64,000 bases of DNA from Planctomycetota bacterium (GTDB taxonomy: Bacteria > Planctomycetota > UBA8742 > UBA2392): positions 1 through 64,000 of the forward strand of contig JABARW010000029.1 in NCBI GenBank assembly GCA_019186845.1, given 5' to 3'. Of this stretch, positions 26,227 through 34,852 are shown one piece after another. Position 1 is the first letter of the stretch. Each line of letters starts with the position of its first letter. The notes beneath the pieces are model-generated. The model saw only the letters and a list, made by a program, of their open reading frames with translations, did not search any database and had not been told where the DNA came from. The translations under genes were made by a program, and so were the position numbers.

Positions 26227-27413
26227 GCGTTCCCCCATAGTTTGAGCGCGTCGGCAAAGGTGCCCGCCTGCTCGCGGATGACCTGGAATTGACCGGTATC
26301 TTCGGAGTACTTGAAGGCCGTAAACGGAATGTCGGCGTCTTCGAGCGCCTTCTGCAGCATGGGCTGCTCCAGCAGCGCCGGGTCGCAGAAGCTGGGCGCC
26401 ATGAAGATCACGCCGTCGGCGCGGTAGTCGCGCACGCGCTTGACGAAATCAGCGTGCTTGGTGCGGCGCTGGTCGTACTTGCTGGCCGCGGGCAGGGAGT
26501 GGTGCATGAAGCCCTGCGCCAGAGCGTCCCAGGGGTCACCGTGAACGTCGAGGTCCTGCTCGATGAAGCGCGAGCCCAGCACGAAGTCGTCATCCACGAC
26601 GTAGCAGCCGGCGCGCTCCAGCGTGCGCAGCAGGCCCAGCGGAGGCTGCTCGCAGAACGCCCCCCGCACTGCCACGCGGATGTTGTCCATGCGCGGCCGG
26701 CCGGCCTGGGCCGCGAGCTCCACGTACTCGTTGACCATGGCCGTGTGCTCTTCGACGGGCAGCATGTAGCCCGCGCGCAGCAGCAGGTAGTAGTCGAGGG
26801 TCGGCACTTCCCAGGGCCGGTCACGCCTGGCGTGCAGCAGGCGGCGCAGCGCCACGCGGTTCTCGTTGTAGGCCGCCAGGGAGGCCCGCAGCCGATCGTC
26901 CGTCACTTCAACGCCCGTCAGATTGCCGATATCCCGGGCCATCAGCTTCAACTCGCTGATGTAGAAGCGCCCGCCCAGGGCGGTGTCGAAGTTCTGCGGC
27001 AGATCGACGTAATGAACGTACTTGCCGGGCAGCAGCATCTTGAACATGCCCGAAAGATTGCGGATCACATCGCAGATGCTGGGAAACAGGAAGCCGTCGC
27101 AGGCATCCATCCTGCCGCCCACGGCCAGCTCAATTACGCTGCGGGGCAGGTGGCAGATGTAACTCTGGAAGTAGCTGTCGCCGCGCACGATTTCGACACG
27201 GTCGGCGCCGCCCATCAGCCCCACGGGCAGCGCACCCGCAGCGTGGATGATCTCGCGCGGCACATAAATGGGCAGAAAGCCGATGGCCCTGCGATTCTTT
27301 CCCCGCGATTTCCACTCGGTCACGGCCCTGAGGTCGAGGTCGTCGTAGAGAGATTCGGCGCGGCGCGAAAGGGCCAGCAGCTTTTCGGAGGTTTCAGCCA
27401 GCGCGGTGCTCAT
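26223..27413 (-). CDS. bcrC: Benzoyl-CoA reductase, subunit C
   Basis: A 396-residue subunit of the BcrC/BadD group: AIGFLPIYVPREIIHAAGALPVGLMGG near the N-terminus, DACDGFLFPSICDVIRNLSGMFK, VAVRGAFCEQPPLGLLRTLERAGCYVVDDDFVLG and GVIFMAPSFCDPALLEQP, the last two carrying probable cluster cysteines. ATG 27413 was chosen over one four codons earlier because GGAGGAA lies 7 bases upstream and the start overlaps the dch stop (ATGA). The gene order C-B-A-D is that of Thauera. Confidence 0.92.
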   Translation of the reverse strand: MSTALAETSEKLLALSRRAESLYDDLDLRAVTEWKSRGKNRRAIGFLPIYVPREIIHAAGALPVGLMGGADRVEIVRGDSYFQSYICHLPRSVIELAVGGRMDACDGFLFPSICDVIRNLSGMFKMLLPGKYVHYVDLPQNFDTALGGRFYISELKLMARDIGNLTGVEVTDDRLRASLAAYNENRVALRRLLHARRDRPWEVPTLDYYLLLRAGYMLPVEEHTAMVNEYVELAAQAGRPRMDNIRVAVRGAFCEQPPLGLLRTLERAGCYVVDDDFVLGSRFIEQDLDVHGDPWDALAQGFMHHSLPAASKYDQRRTKHADFVKRVRDYRADGVIFMAPSFCDPALLEQPMLQKALEDADIPFTAFKYSEDTGQFQVIREQAGTFADALKLWGNA

Positions 27414-28180
27414 GCGTTCCTCCATGCGGGCTTGCGCTTTTCGATGAACGCGGCAATGCCCTCATTGGCGTCGTGAGTCGCCATCAGGCGCTCGACGTAG
27501 TCTTTCTCGAACTTCTCGAGGTTCTCCTCGAGGCACTTGTTGAGCGGGTGGCGCGCTGCCGCCGTGGCGTGGCGCAGGCTCGAGGCCGAGTAGTCGATCA
27601 GCGTGCGCCTGAACCAGGCCTGCACCTCAGCGGCTAGGTCGCCGGCCGGATAGACGTGATGCACCAGACCCAGGGCGCGCAACTGCTCGCCCGTGAGTTC
27701 CTCCCCGCTGAGAATCATGCGGTCAGCCAGGGCCTGCCCGGCCTTCTTGACCAGCAGCGCACAGGCCACGGGCGGAAACACGCCCAGCTTGATCTCCGGC
27801 AGGCCCATGCGCGCGTCCGGCGCCGCAAAGATGAAGTGGCAAGCCAGAACGACCTCAAAGGCACCGCCCAGGCACACGCCCTGCACGCAGGCCGCCACAG
27901 GCACCGGCGAACGCGAGATCGTCAGGGTCAGCTTACGCAAGGCCGCCAAGGCTTGGGGAATTTGGCTTTTGACGTGCTCTTCAACCGATGCGCCGAAGCT
28001 GAAATGGGGCCCGGCACCCTCCAGCGTGATGAGCTTGACGGCGGCATCAGCCTGGGCACGCGCCAGGGCGGCATCGAGTTCGAGCATGACGGCGCGCGAG
28101 AACACGTTGCCTTTGGGCTTGTTCACGATCAGGCGCACCAGGGCGCCGTCGAACAGCTTCTCGGACTGGATGTCGGGCAT
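27410..28180 (-). CDS. dch: Cyclohexa-1,5-diene-1-carbonyl-CoA hydratase (Dch)
   Basis: A 256-residue crotonase-fold enzyme. Motifs: GALVRLIVNKPKGNVFSRAVMLELDAAL, EGAGPHFSFGASVEEHVKSQ (oxyanion loop with HFSFGASVEEH), VPVAACVQGVCLGGAFEVVLACHFIFA, and MGLPEIKLGVFPPVACALL. Dch adds water to the diene made by benzoyl-CoA reductase, giving 6-hydroxycyclohex-1-ene-1-carbonyl-CoA. It sits between oah and bcrCBAD, one base after the oah stop, which supports the assignment over a generic enoyl-CoA hydratase. Confidence 0.9.
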   Translation of the reverse strand: MPDIQSEKLFDGALVRLIVNKPKGNVFSRAVMLELDAALARAQADAAVKLITLEGAGPHFSFGASVEEHVKSQIPQALAALRKLTLTISRSPVPVAACVQGVCLGGAFEVVLACHFIFAAPDARMGLPEIKLGVFPPVACALLVKKAGQALADRMILSGEELTGEQLRALGLVHHVYPAGDLAAEVQAWFRRTLIDYSASSLRHATAAARHPLNKCLEENLEKFEKDYVERLMATHDANEGIAAFIEKRKPAWRNA

Positions 28181-28181
28181 G

Positions 28182-29339
28182 TCAGGCTCCCTTGGCCGCG
28201 GCCTGATACTGCGGGCTGACCTCGCGGATAAGTTCCTCAGTCCAGGGGCGACCCTGGGCGAGTTCGCGGCGCAGCGCAACGAAGTCCACCTCGCGCTTGT
28301 CTTTGGGCCCTTCGTTGAAGGCGCGGAATCCCGCGTTGGCCTCGGTCATCATGTTCAGGGCCAGCCAGGCGCGGTTGGTTTCGCAGTTCTTCTGCCAGTG
28401 TTCGAGCTTGAACTTGCGGATGCTCTCGATCGTCTTGATGGTGCAGTCGGGCATGGTCTGGGCGAGTTTCCAGGCCATGAGTTCGACGGCTTCATCCAGC
28501 CGGCTGTGGTCGCTCTGAGCCTCCTTGAGGATCTTCTTGGCGGCCTCGAGCTCGGCGCCGGTCTTGCTTTCGCCGAACACCACGTTGCCGAACTCGTCGG
28601 CATAGCGGTCAATGACGACCAGCGGATTAGCAATGAACTTTCCGTTGTGCTTGAGCACGGGAACAATCTGATTGATGAGCCCCAGGCGCAGGGCCTTGTG
28701 GGCCGAGAAGGCCTCGCACAGCACGCAGCTGGCCATAGCGTGGCCAAAGCCGACGTACAGGGGCAGGAAGTCCGTCGCGCCGCCATCCGGGGCGCTGCCA
28801 TGCTTGGGGCCGGCCTGCCCAAAGCGCGCGGTGTCGGCGGCGACGCTGAAGTCCGTCGCCATGCCGATTTCCTGGCCGCCGCCGATGCGCATGCCGTTGA
28901 CGCGATTGATGACGGGCTTGTCGCAGGTGAGGATGCCCGTGACCATGTCATTGAACAGCCGCATGTACTGGCGGTACTCCTGCGGGTTGCCGGCGTAGTA
29001 CTCGGCGTATTCCTTGGTGTTGCCGCCCGTACAGAACGCCTTGTCGCCCACGGCCGTGAAGACCACGGCAACGACACTGCGGTCCATGCTGGCCTTGCGG
29101 AAACCCAGGATGATTTCCTTGATCGCGCCCGTGGTGTAACTGTTGTACTGGGCGGGGTTATTCAACCAGATCCAGGCGTTATACAGGCCCTCCACGGGCT
29201 TACCTTGGCCGTCTCGCAGGGGCTTGAGTTCGTAGCGGATCTCCTTGAAGCTGAAGTGCTCCACCAGCTCGTGGTTCTTGAGTGCAGCATTTTCGGCGCA
29301 GGGTTCCATGGCTTCTTCCTCGACGGGCTCGACAGGCAT
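28182..29339 (-). CDS. oah: 6-oxocyclohex-1-ene-1-carbonyl-CoA hydrolase (Oah/BamA)
   Basis: A 385-residue ring-opening hydrolase, longer than ordinary crotonases as expected for BamA/Oah. Key regions: WIWLNNPAQYNSYTTGAIKEIILGFRKAS, FTAVGDKAFCTGGNTKEYAEYYAGNPQEYRQYM, KPVINRVNGMRIGGGQEIGMATDFSVAADTARFGQAGPKHGSAPDGGATDFLPLYVG and the C-terminal ALNMMTEANAGFRAFNEGPKDKREVDF. It hydrates and opens the ring to a 3-hydroxypimelyl-CoA. Its start overlaps the had stop by one base (TAATG). BamA is the usual marker gene of anaerobic aromatic degradation. Confidence 0.95.
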   Translation of the reverse strand: MPVEPVEEEAMEPCAENAALKNHELVEHFSFKEIRYELKPLRDGQGKPVEGLYNAWIWLNNPAQYNSYTTGAIKEIILGFRKASMDRSVVAVVFTAVGDKAFCTGGNTKEYAEYYAGNPQEYRQYMRLFNDMVTGILTCDKPVINRVNGMRIGGGQEIGMATDFSVAADTARFGQAGPKHGSAPDGGATDFLPLYVGFGHAMASCVLCEAFSAHKALRLGLINQIVPVLKHNGKFIANPLVVIDRYADEFGNVVFGESKTGAELEAAKKILKEAQSDHSRLDEAVELMAWKLAQTMPDCTIKTIESIRKFKLEHWQKNCETNRAWLALNMMTEANAGFRAFNEGPKDKREVDFVALRRELAQGRPWTEELIREVSPQYQAAAKGA

Positions 29340-30397
29340 TACTTGCCGGGCAGCAGCACGGCACGCTCCGTCAGCTTGCCATGGTGCGCCAGGTCAAAGA
29401 TCTCGTTGATCTGCGACAGCGGGTGGGTCTTCACAAAGGGCTTGACCTGCACGCGGCCTTCCAGCACCAGCGCAATGGCCGCGGGGTAGTGTTTGGGCGC
29501 GCAGCCCCAGTTGCCAAAGCAGGCGGCGTCCAGGGCCATCAGGTTCGACAGCCGCACCTTCACGGCGTCCATGGTGAAACCGACGATGGCCAGAGTGCCG
29601 CCCGGCGGAATCAGGTTGAACGCCAGTTCCTGGCCCGCAGCCGTGCCGGACATTTCAAAGACCTTCCAGCCGAAGTCAGGCAGGCCGGCTTTCTTGACGA
29701 GGTCGCGGATGGCGGCGCGGGCAGTCTTCAGGTCCTGGCCGCGCGAATTGTAGACGTACTTTGCGCCATACTGGGCCACCCGTGCGAGCTTGGCGTCGTC
29801 GATGTCAATGGCGAACACCGTGGCGCCCAGGGCGGCCGCAATCTGCACGCCATAGGTGCCGATACCGCCGGTGCCCAGCACAATGGCCACCTCGCCGGCC
29901 TTGAGGTTGGCCCGCACCATGGTCTGGTAGGGGGTGGTCACAGCGTCGGCAATCACGGAAATCTCGGCCACTTCCTGCTCGCTGAGCCGGTCCGGCAGCG
30001 GGGCCAGGGTGCGTGCCGGCACCAACAGATGGCTGGCAAAGCCGCCGTGGCCGTCGTTGCCGGGCATGAACTGCGCCTTGCAGGTATTCTCAAAGCCGGC
30101 CCTGCACATGGCGCATTGGCCGCAGGGCATCACCGCGGGCACAATCACCTTCCTGCCCACCAGGTTCCTGTGGGGGCCGCCCGCCTGCTCAACAACGCCG
30201 CCGATCTCGTGGCCCAGCACCAGGGGCAGCGGGTGGCGCGGCTGGACCTGGCCCGTGGCGAAAGAGATGTCGGTGTGGCACACGCCGCAGCCAAAGACCC
30301 GCACCAAGGCCTGATCGGGTCCCGGCGCGGGCAGGTCATACTCGTGGGGGATGAGGGGCTTGCCCGCTTCGCGGCAAGCGTAGCCGAGAACTTTCAT
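29339..30397 (-). CDS. had: 6-hydroxycyclohex-1-ene-1-carbonyl-CoA dehydrogenase (Had)
   Basis: A 352-residue zinc-dependent alcohol dehydrogenase of the MDR family. Catalytic zinc in FGCGVCHTDISFATGQ and LGHEIGGVVE; structural zinc in MPCGQCAMCRAGFENTCKAQF; NAD-binding VLGTGGIGTYGVQIAAALGATVFAID. It oxidises the Dch product to the 6-oxo compound. ATG 30397 was chosen because GAAGG lies upstream and homology begins there. It is the first gene of the benzoyl-CoA operon, 78 bases after rrf2, with a GATA-N4-TATC palindrome in the gap. Confidence 0.92.
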   Translation of the reverse strand: MKVLGYACREAGKPLIPHEYDLPAPGPDQALVRVFGCGVCHTDISFATGQVQPRHPLPLVLGHEIGGVVEQAGGPHRNLVGRKVIVPAVMPCGQCAMCRAGFENTCKAQFMPGNDGHGGFASHLLVPARTLAPLPDRLSEQEVAEISVIADAVTTPYQTMVRANLKAGEVAIVLGTGGIGTYGVQIAAALGATVFAIDIDDAKLARVAQYGAKYVYNSRGQDLKTARAAIRDLVKKAGLPDFGWKVFEMSGTAAGQELAFNLIPPGGTLAIVGFTMDAVKVRLSNLMALDAACFGNWGCAPKHYPAAIALVLEGRVQVKPFVKTHPLSQINEIFDLAHHGKLTERAVLLPGK

Positions 30398-30460
30398 GGC
30401 CGAGCCTTCGGGTGCGTTTGAAGAAGCGTACAACTTTTGAACGGCGAGTCAAGACAATCA

Positions 30461-30472
30461 GATAGAAATATC
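30461..30472. promoter_or_regulatory. Candidate operator GATA-GAAA-TATC before had
   Basis: Perfect 4-bp arms with a 4-base spacer, in the gap between the rrf2 stop and had. On the minus strand it lies just upstream of a TTGACT -35-like hexamer (30452-30447) with only a poor -10 (TACGCT, 16-base spacer). The minus-strand context TATAATCGGATATT matches TAATCGGATAT near narC. Confidence 0.45.
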
Positions 30473-30475
30473 CGA

Positions 30476-30985
30476 TTATACGGGTGAGTCGATGCGCACG
30501 TCGTTGCCTGCCTTGTGCTCCCGGCAGGTCGCCGCGTGGCCCGGTTCGTTGCGGTCGGGACAGGAGCAACTCACCTGCTCGTCACGGGGGAACTCCGCCA
30601 GCTGCTTGAGCGACGTGTTCTGGAGCTTTTCCTTGAACTTGGTGCGCAGGTCCTTCCACAACGTGTGCAGCGGGCAGGCCGTCTCGTCGCTGCACTGGTC
30701 CTCGCCCATGACGCAGCCTTCCAGCTTGCTGACGTCATCCAGCTCGCTGACCACGTCCCACAGCGTGATGCTTTCGGGTTTTCGCGCCAAGCGAAAGCCG
30801 CCCTGGCGGCCCCGCTGCGACTCCAGGATGCCGCGCCGCGCCAGAATCTGGAGCACCTTGGCGAGGTAATGCACCTTGATGTTGAGCAGGTCGGCGAGAT
30901 CATGGGCCAGCACCCACTGGCCTTGCTCGCAGGCGCCCAGCACGGTCAAGGCGCGCAGGGCGTATTCACTGGCTTGCGAGAACAT
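30476..30985 (-). CDS. Rrf2-family transcriptional regulator with three conserved cysteines
   Basis: A 169-residue winged-helix regulator. The N-terminal domain (MFSQASEYALRALTVLGA, DLLNIKVHYLAKVLQILARRGILESQRGRQGGFRLAR) is typical of Rrf2. Cysteines C91, C98 and C104 in GCVMGEDQCSDETACPLH form a C-x6-C-x5-C set like the cluster ligands of IscR/NsrR, so it probably holds a 2Fe-2S or 4Fe-4S cluster responsive to NO, oxygen or iron. A C-terminal tail has three more cysteines (C140, C142, C154), absent from most relatives. Its start overlaps the tnaA stop by one base (TGATG). It is the last gene of the nar-act transcript and adjoins the had operator. Confidence 0.88.
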   Translation of the reverse strand: MFSQASEYALRALTVLGACEQGQWVLAHDLADLLNIKVHYLAKVLQILARRGILESQRGRQGGFRLARKPESITLWDVVSELDDVSKLEGCVMGEDQCSDETACPLHTLWKDLRTKFKEKLQNTSLKQLAEFPRDEQVSCSCPDRNEPGHAATCREHKAGNDVRIDSPV

Positions 30986-32382
30986 CAGCGTCCTCCTTGG
31001 GCCGGGGCTTCAGCCCTTAGGGGTTCCAGTTCGGCGGTGAACGCCCGCAAAATGGGGGACTGGCGGGTGATGTTCAGTCCCGCCAGACGATGCCGCCGTT
31101 CAAAAACCGCGCCCACCACCTCGCCCAGGTAATCGACATGACTCTGGGTGTAGGTACGGCGCGGGAAAGTCAGCCGCACCAGGTCCAGCGCGGCGGGCTC
31201 GTCGTGCAACGGGCCCGGGCGCCCGAACATCAGCGTCCCGACCTCAACGGCCCGCACGCCGCCCTCGAGGTACAGCTCGTTGACCAGGGCCACGCCGGGA
31301 TACTCCCAGCGCGGAATCTGCGGCGCAAACTCCGCGGCATCGATGTAGACCGCGTGCCCGCCCACCGGCCGCATCAGCGGCACGCCCAGCTTGTCCAGCA
31401 GGTTGAAGAAATAGCGCACGGAGGCCAGGCGGTACTCGAGGTAGCCCTCGTCCAGCACCTCCGTCAGGCCCTGGGCCAGGGCCGCCAGGTCGCGTCCGGC
31501 CAGGCCGCCGTATGTGGGAAAGCCCTCGGTCAGAATCAGCAGGGCGCGCGCCTTGTCGGCCAGGGCGTCGTCGTTGAGGCAGAGCAGCCCCCCGATGTTC
31601 ACCAGGCCGTCCTTCTTGCAGCTCATGGTAAAGCCGTCGGCCAGGCTGAAAATCTCTTCGGCGATCTCGCGCGCGCTGCGTGAACTCTGCCCCGGCTCGC
31701 GCTGCTTGATCAGCCAGCAATTCTCCGCAAAGCGCGCAGCATCGAGGAAGAACGGCTTGCCGAAGCGATGCGCCAGTTCCTGCGCCGCCTTCAGGTTCGC
31801 CAGGCTCACCGGCTGGCCGCCGCCGCGGTTGTTGGTGATGGTCATGAGCACCATGGCCACCTTGTCGCCCCGGCCGCGCAGCTCAGATTCCAGCCTGGCG
31901 AGGTCCATGTTGCCCTTGAAGGGGTGCTCGTTGTGGGGGTCGCCGGCCTCGGCGATCACCAGGTCCTCGGCCACGCCGCCCAGATACTCGACGTTGGCAC
32001 GCGTGGTATCAAAGTGCGCGTTGGCCAGCACCACTTCGCCCGGCTTGAGGGCAACAGTGAACAAAATGTGCTCCGAGGCGCGGCCCTGGTGTGTGGGAAT
32101 GACGTGCTTCATGCCCGTCAGGTCGCGCACCACCGCCTCAAGCTGATAGAACGACTCGCTGCCCGCGTAGGTCTCGTCGCCCGTCATCATCGCCGCCCAC
32201 TGTGCGGCGCTCATGGCCCCCGTGCCCGAGTCCGTCAGGAGGTCGATAGTGATCTGGCTGGCCCGCAGCTTGAACACATTGAACTTCGCATCGGCCAGAT
32301 AACGCTCGCGCTGCTGCCGCGTCGTCAACGGCAGCGGCTCGGTCATCTTGATGCGGAAAGGTTCAATGATGGTCTTGGCCAT
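30985..32382 (-). CDS. tnaA: Tryptophanase / tyrosine phenol-lyase family, probably tryptophanase
   Basis: A 465-residue PLP-dependent beta-eliminating lyase. Family motifs: IDLLTDSGTGAMSAAQWAAMMTGDETYAGS, IPTHQGRASEHILF, TNNRGGGQPVSLANLKAAQ, FLDAARFAENCWLIKQRE, the PLP lysine in MSCKKDGLVNIGG, EGFPTYGGLAGRD and the C-terminal RLTFPRRTYTQSHVDYL. The residue that tyrosine phenol-lyase uses (Arg in MERGII) is Val here (RAVEVGTLMFGR), as in tryptophanase, but the C-terminus has the longer TPL-like tail. It is 3 bases after actF and overlaps rrf2, a strange partner for a respiratory operon. Products would be indole (or phenol), pyruvate and ammonia. Confidence 0.85.
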   Translation of the reverse strand: MAKTIIEPFRIKMTEPLPLTTRQQRERYLADAKFNVFKLRASQITIDLLTDSGTGAMSAAQWAAMMTGDETYAGSESFYQLEAVVRDLTGMKHVIPTHQGRASEHILFTVALKPGEVVLANAHFDTTRANVEYLGGVAEDLVIAEAGDPHNEHPFKGNMDLARLESELRGRGDKVAMVLMTITNNRGGGQPVSLANLKAAQELAHRFGKPFFLDAARFAENCWLIKQREPGQSSRSAREIAEEIFSLADGFTMSCKKDGLVNIGGLLCLNDDALADKARALLILTEGFPTYGGLAGRDLAALAQGLTEVLDEGYLEYRLASVRYFFNLLDKLGVPLMRPVGGHAVYIDAAEFAPQIPRWEYPGVALVNELYLEGGVRAVEVGTLMFGRPGPLHDEPAALDLVRLTFPRRTYTQSHVDYLGEVVGAVFERRHRLAGLNITRQSPILRAFTAELEPLRAEAPAQGGR

Positions 32383-32385
32383 GGC

Positions 32386-33573
32386 CTAGAGCTTGTGGTG
32401 CAGGCTTTCCTGCAGGTAGGGATCGCGCAGGGGAACCAGCGGCGCGCGCTCAAGCGCCTTGAAGAACACCAGGCCAAAGGCCCCGGCAAAGCCGAGCATG
32501 ACCCCCACCTCCATGAAGTCGAACCAGGGACCTTCCGGAGACACGTAGGGCATGATGCCCAGCCAGATGTCCAGCCAGTGCCCGACCAGCACCATGACCG
32601 CCACGCGCACCAGAATGTACTCGCTGCGCTTGGCCGGGCGGGGCAGCAGCACAACAAACGGTATGGCGAAGTTGAGCAGCGGATTGACGATAAAGGTCAG
32701 CACCCACCAGTCGCCCTGGCTGCGGATAAGGTAGTAGCTGGTCTCCTCGGGGATGTTGGAGTACCAGATGAGCAGGAGCTGAGAGAACCAGATGTAGGCC
32801 CAGAACACAGAAAGGGCGATGAGCCACTGTCCCAGGTTGTGCAGATGGTTCTCGTTCACGGCGTCGCGCAGATAGCCCATGCGCCGCAGCAGTACCAGCA
32901 GCACGATCAGCGCGGCAATGCCGGACTGAAACAGGCCCGCGAACTGGTAGATACCGAAGATCGTGGAGAACCAGGCGGCTTCGAGCGACATCAACCAATC
33001 AAAGCTGGCCGCAGACAGCGTCAGGGCAAAGAGCACGCCGAAAATGGCCGAGGTGCGGGTATTGGAACGGGTGTGGGTCACGTCTCCGTCAGTATCCTGC
33101 CGGCGCGAATGGCGCGTGAGGAGCTGAGAGACGCCAATCCATATGCCGAAGTAGAGAATGATGCGGCCCAGGAAGAACCACTGGTTGAGCCAGGGGGACT
33201 TGTGGTGCAGCAGATGGGCGTGGTGGCTGCCGTCGTCGTGAGGATGGACCCATTCGTACAAGTAGCCCATGCCCGCGCCCAGCACCAGCATGGTGACCAG
33301 CGCAGCCGGCAGCCAGGACATCATGGCCTCCGGCACGCGCCGCATGGAGACCGACCAGCCGGCACTGGTCAGGTAGCCAATCGCTATGAAGAAGGTGCCA
33401 AACAGCGCCAGCGTGGTGAAATAGTAGGCGCCCAGCAGCCAGTTGCCCCAGGCACGGTGCGCATCCAGAAACAGGCCCACCACGAAGCAGACCAGCCCCA
33501 CGCCCGCCGTGGCGGCCAGCAGCCGCTGCATGCCGGGCTTGAGCTTGAAGTAGGGAATGTTCGGTGAGTTCAT
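32386..33573 (-). CDS. actF: Alternative Complex III, subunit ActF
   Basis: A 395-residue membrane protein with about ten helices, of the ActF type: LKPGMQRLLAATAGVGLVCFVVGLFLDAHRAWGNWLLGAYYF at the start, WVHPHDDGSHHAHLLHHKSPWLNQWFFLGRIILYFGIWI, and later FWAYIWFSQLLLIWYSNIPEETSYYLIR and GHWLDIWLGIMP. ActF belongs to the NrfD-like half of the quinol:cytochrome c oxidoreductase that replaces bc1 complex. It overlaps actE by 4 bases. Confidence 0.92.
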   Translation of the reverse strand: MNSPNIPYFKLKPGMQRLLAATAGVGLVCFVVGLFLDAHRAWGNWLLGAYYFTTLALFGTFFIAIGYLTSAGWSVSMRRVPEAMMSWLPAALVTMLVLGAGMGYLYEWVHPHDDGSHHAHLLHHKSPWLNQWFFLGRIILYFGIWIGVSQLLTRHSRRQDTDGDVTHTRSNTRTSAIFGVLFALTLSAASFDWLMSLEAAWFSTIFGIYQFAGLFQSGIAALIVLLVLLRRMGYLRDAVNENHLHNLGQWLIALSVFWAYIWFSQLLLIWYSNIPEETSYYLIRSQGDWWVLTFIVNPLLNFAIPFVVLLPRPAKRSEYILVRVAVMVLVGHWLDIWLGIMPYVSPEGPWFDFMEVGVMLGFAGAFGLVFFKALERAPLVPLRDPYLQESLHHKL

Positions 33574-34169
33574 GGCTTCACCCCCTGAACCTTTCTCAGG
33601 TAGAGGATCACTTTCCAGCGTTCGTCCGTTTTCAGGATGGAAGCGTGCCCGGGCATGTTGCGCACGCCGTGCGTGATGATGTGGAACAGTTCGCCGTCGC
33701 TATAGGCCTTGGCGGCGGCCGTCTGCAGGTTGGCAATGCCGGGGTAGAACTTCTCTACGGGCGCGCCCAGAGCGCCGGCGGCGCCGTGACAGCTCTGGCA
33801 GGCCTTGACGAACAGGGCCTCGCCCTTCACGGCGTCGGCGTCTCGTACTTCCTGCGAGGCCATGGCGTAGGGCCCGGTATTGTTCTTCGCGCGCGCGAGG
33901 TCTTGGGGGCTGAGCTTGTCCCACTTCACGGCGGGCAGGGCGTAGTGCTTCTGGCCGCGGTACTTGGTGCCCTCCGCCGGAGGCTGCTCCACGAGGCCGC
34001 CGGGCAGGTGCTCGTTTACGCCCTGGCTCTCGGCCGCCACGGAGTACTGCATCTCCGTGAAGATTTCGCGGTTGCGCACCGTGTCGTCGCGCCCCACAAG
34101 CCCCGCCACGGCCCAGGCCAGAGCCAGTCCGCCGAGCACGGCGCTCAGGATGGTAAGTTTATAGTTCAT
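33570..34169 (-). CDS. actE: Alternative Complex III, cytochrome c subunit ActE
   Basis: A 199-residue monoheme cytochrome c. An N-terminal membrane anchor (LTILSAVLGGLALAWAVAGLVG) precedes a cytochrome domain with heme site ACQSCHGAAGALG and axial methionine in HGVRNMPGHASIL. In ACIII this subunit passes electrons to soluble cytochrome c. It overlaps actD and actF by 4 bases each, so it is translationally coupled. Confidence 0.92.
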   Translation of the reverse strand: MNYKLTILSAVLGGLALAWAVAGLVGRDDTVRNREIFTEMQYSVAAESQGVNEHLPGGLVEQPPAEGTKYRGQKHYALPAVKWDKLSPQDLARAKNNTGPYAMASQEVRDADAVKGEALFVKACQSCHGAAGALGAPVEKFYPGIANLQTAAAKAYSDGELFHIITHGVRNMPGHASILKTDERWKVILYLRKVQGVKP

Positions 34170-34852
34170 GACAGGCCTCCGAGGTCCAGCACCCGCTCGG
34201 CGTGGAAGCGGGCAAAGAGGGCGCGTGCGCGCTCGGCATCGAAGTTCGCGCTGCCGTGGTTCAGGGCGATGGCGAACTTGTCATCGGTGATGCCGGGGAC
34301 GATCAACTGGGCCTTCTTGCCGGGGAACAGCTTGCTGCGGGCGAACAACGCCACCATCGTGGTCAGGCCCGCGATCAGCACGGTCATCTCGAAGATTACC
34401 GGCACATAGGCCTGCAGCTCCCAGGGGTTCTTGCCGCCCACGTTGATGGGCCAGTCGATGGCGTTGGTGTAGTACTGCATGAAGGCGCCAAAGGCGCCCG
34501 CGAACAGCCCCGCGAAGAAGCAGACCCAGGTCAGGCGCGAGCGGCGCAGGCCCATGGCGTCGTCCATGCCGTGCACGGCATAGGGTGTGTAGACGTCGTG
34601 GATGTCAAAGCCCGCCTTGCGCACAGCTTCCGTAGCTTCCAGCAGGTGATCTTCGTCAGTGAAAACCCCCACCAGCAGGCGCGACTTGCCGCCCACGGAG
34701 CCAAGCCACTTGTCCACCAGCTCGCCCTTGAAGGGGGATTCGTTCCAGGTGTGCAGGGGCTGAAGACCGAACTTCCAGCGCAGCTCGTTGAGCGCGCGCC
34801 GATTGAACAGCCACATCCCCAGAATGCGAAGTCTGCAGGCCAGCCTAGACAT
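34166..34852 (-). CDS. actD: Alternative Complex III, subunit ActD (DUF3341)
   Basis: A 228-residue protein with two adjacent membrane helices ([22 protein letters not shown] and [20 protein letters not shown]) after a soluble ferredoxin-like region ([47 protein letters not shown]). This is the ActD/DUF3341 pattern. The N-terminal 45 residues before SRLLVG are longer than usual. ATG 34852 overlaps actC by 8 bases. Confidence 0.9.
   Translation of the reverse strand: MSRLACRLRILGMWLFNRRALNELRWKFGLQPLHTWNESPFKGELVDKWLGSVGGKSRLLVGVFTDEDHLLEATEAVRKAGFDIHDVYTPYAVHGMDDAMGLRRSRLTWVCFFAGLFAGAFGAFMQYYTNAIDWPINVGGKNPWELQAYVPVIFEMTVLIAGLTTMVALFARSKLFPGKKAQLIVPGITDDKFAIALNHGSANFDAERARALFARFHAERVLDLGGLS

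Noticed and set aside
24946-27413. 2-hydroxyacyl-CoA dehydratase rather than benzoyl-CoA reductase
   Set aside because: The four-subunit C-B-A-D order with two ATPases and adjacent had, oah and dch is specific to benzoyl-CoA reduction.
30398-30475. Strong sigma70 promoter for had
   Set aside because: A TTGACT -35-like hexamer exists but the matching -10 (TACGCT) is poor, so only the operator is reported and not a promoter.
30985-32382. Tyrosine phenol-lyase as the firm call
   Set aside because: The arginine that TPL uses to bind the phenol side (MERGII) is replaced by valine as in tryptophanase, so I call tryptophanase with the alternative noted.
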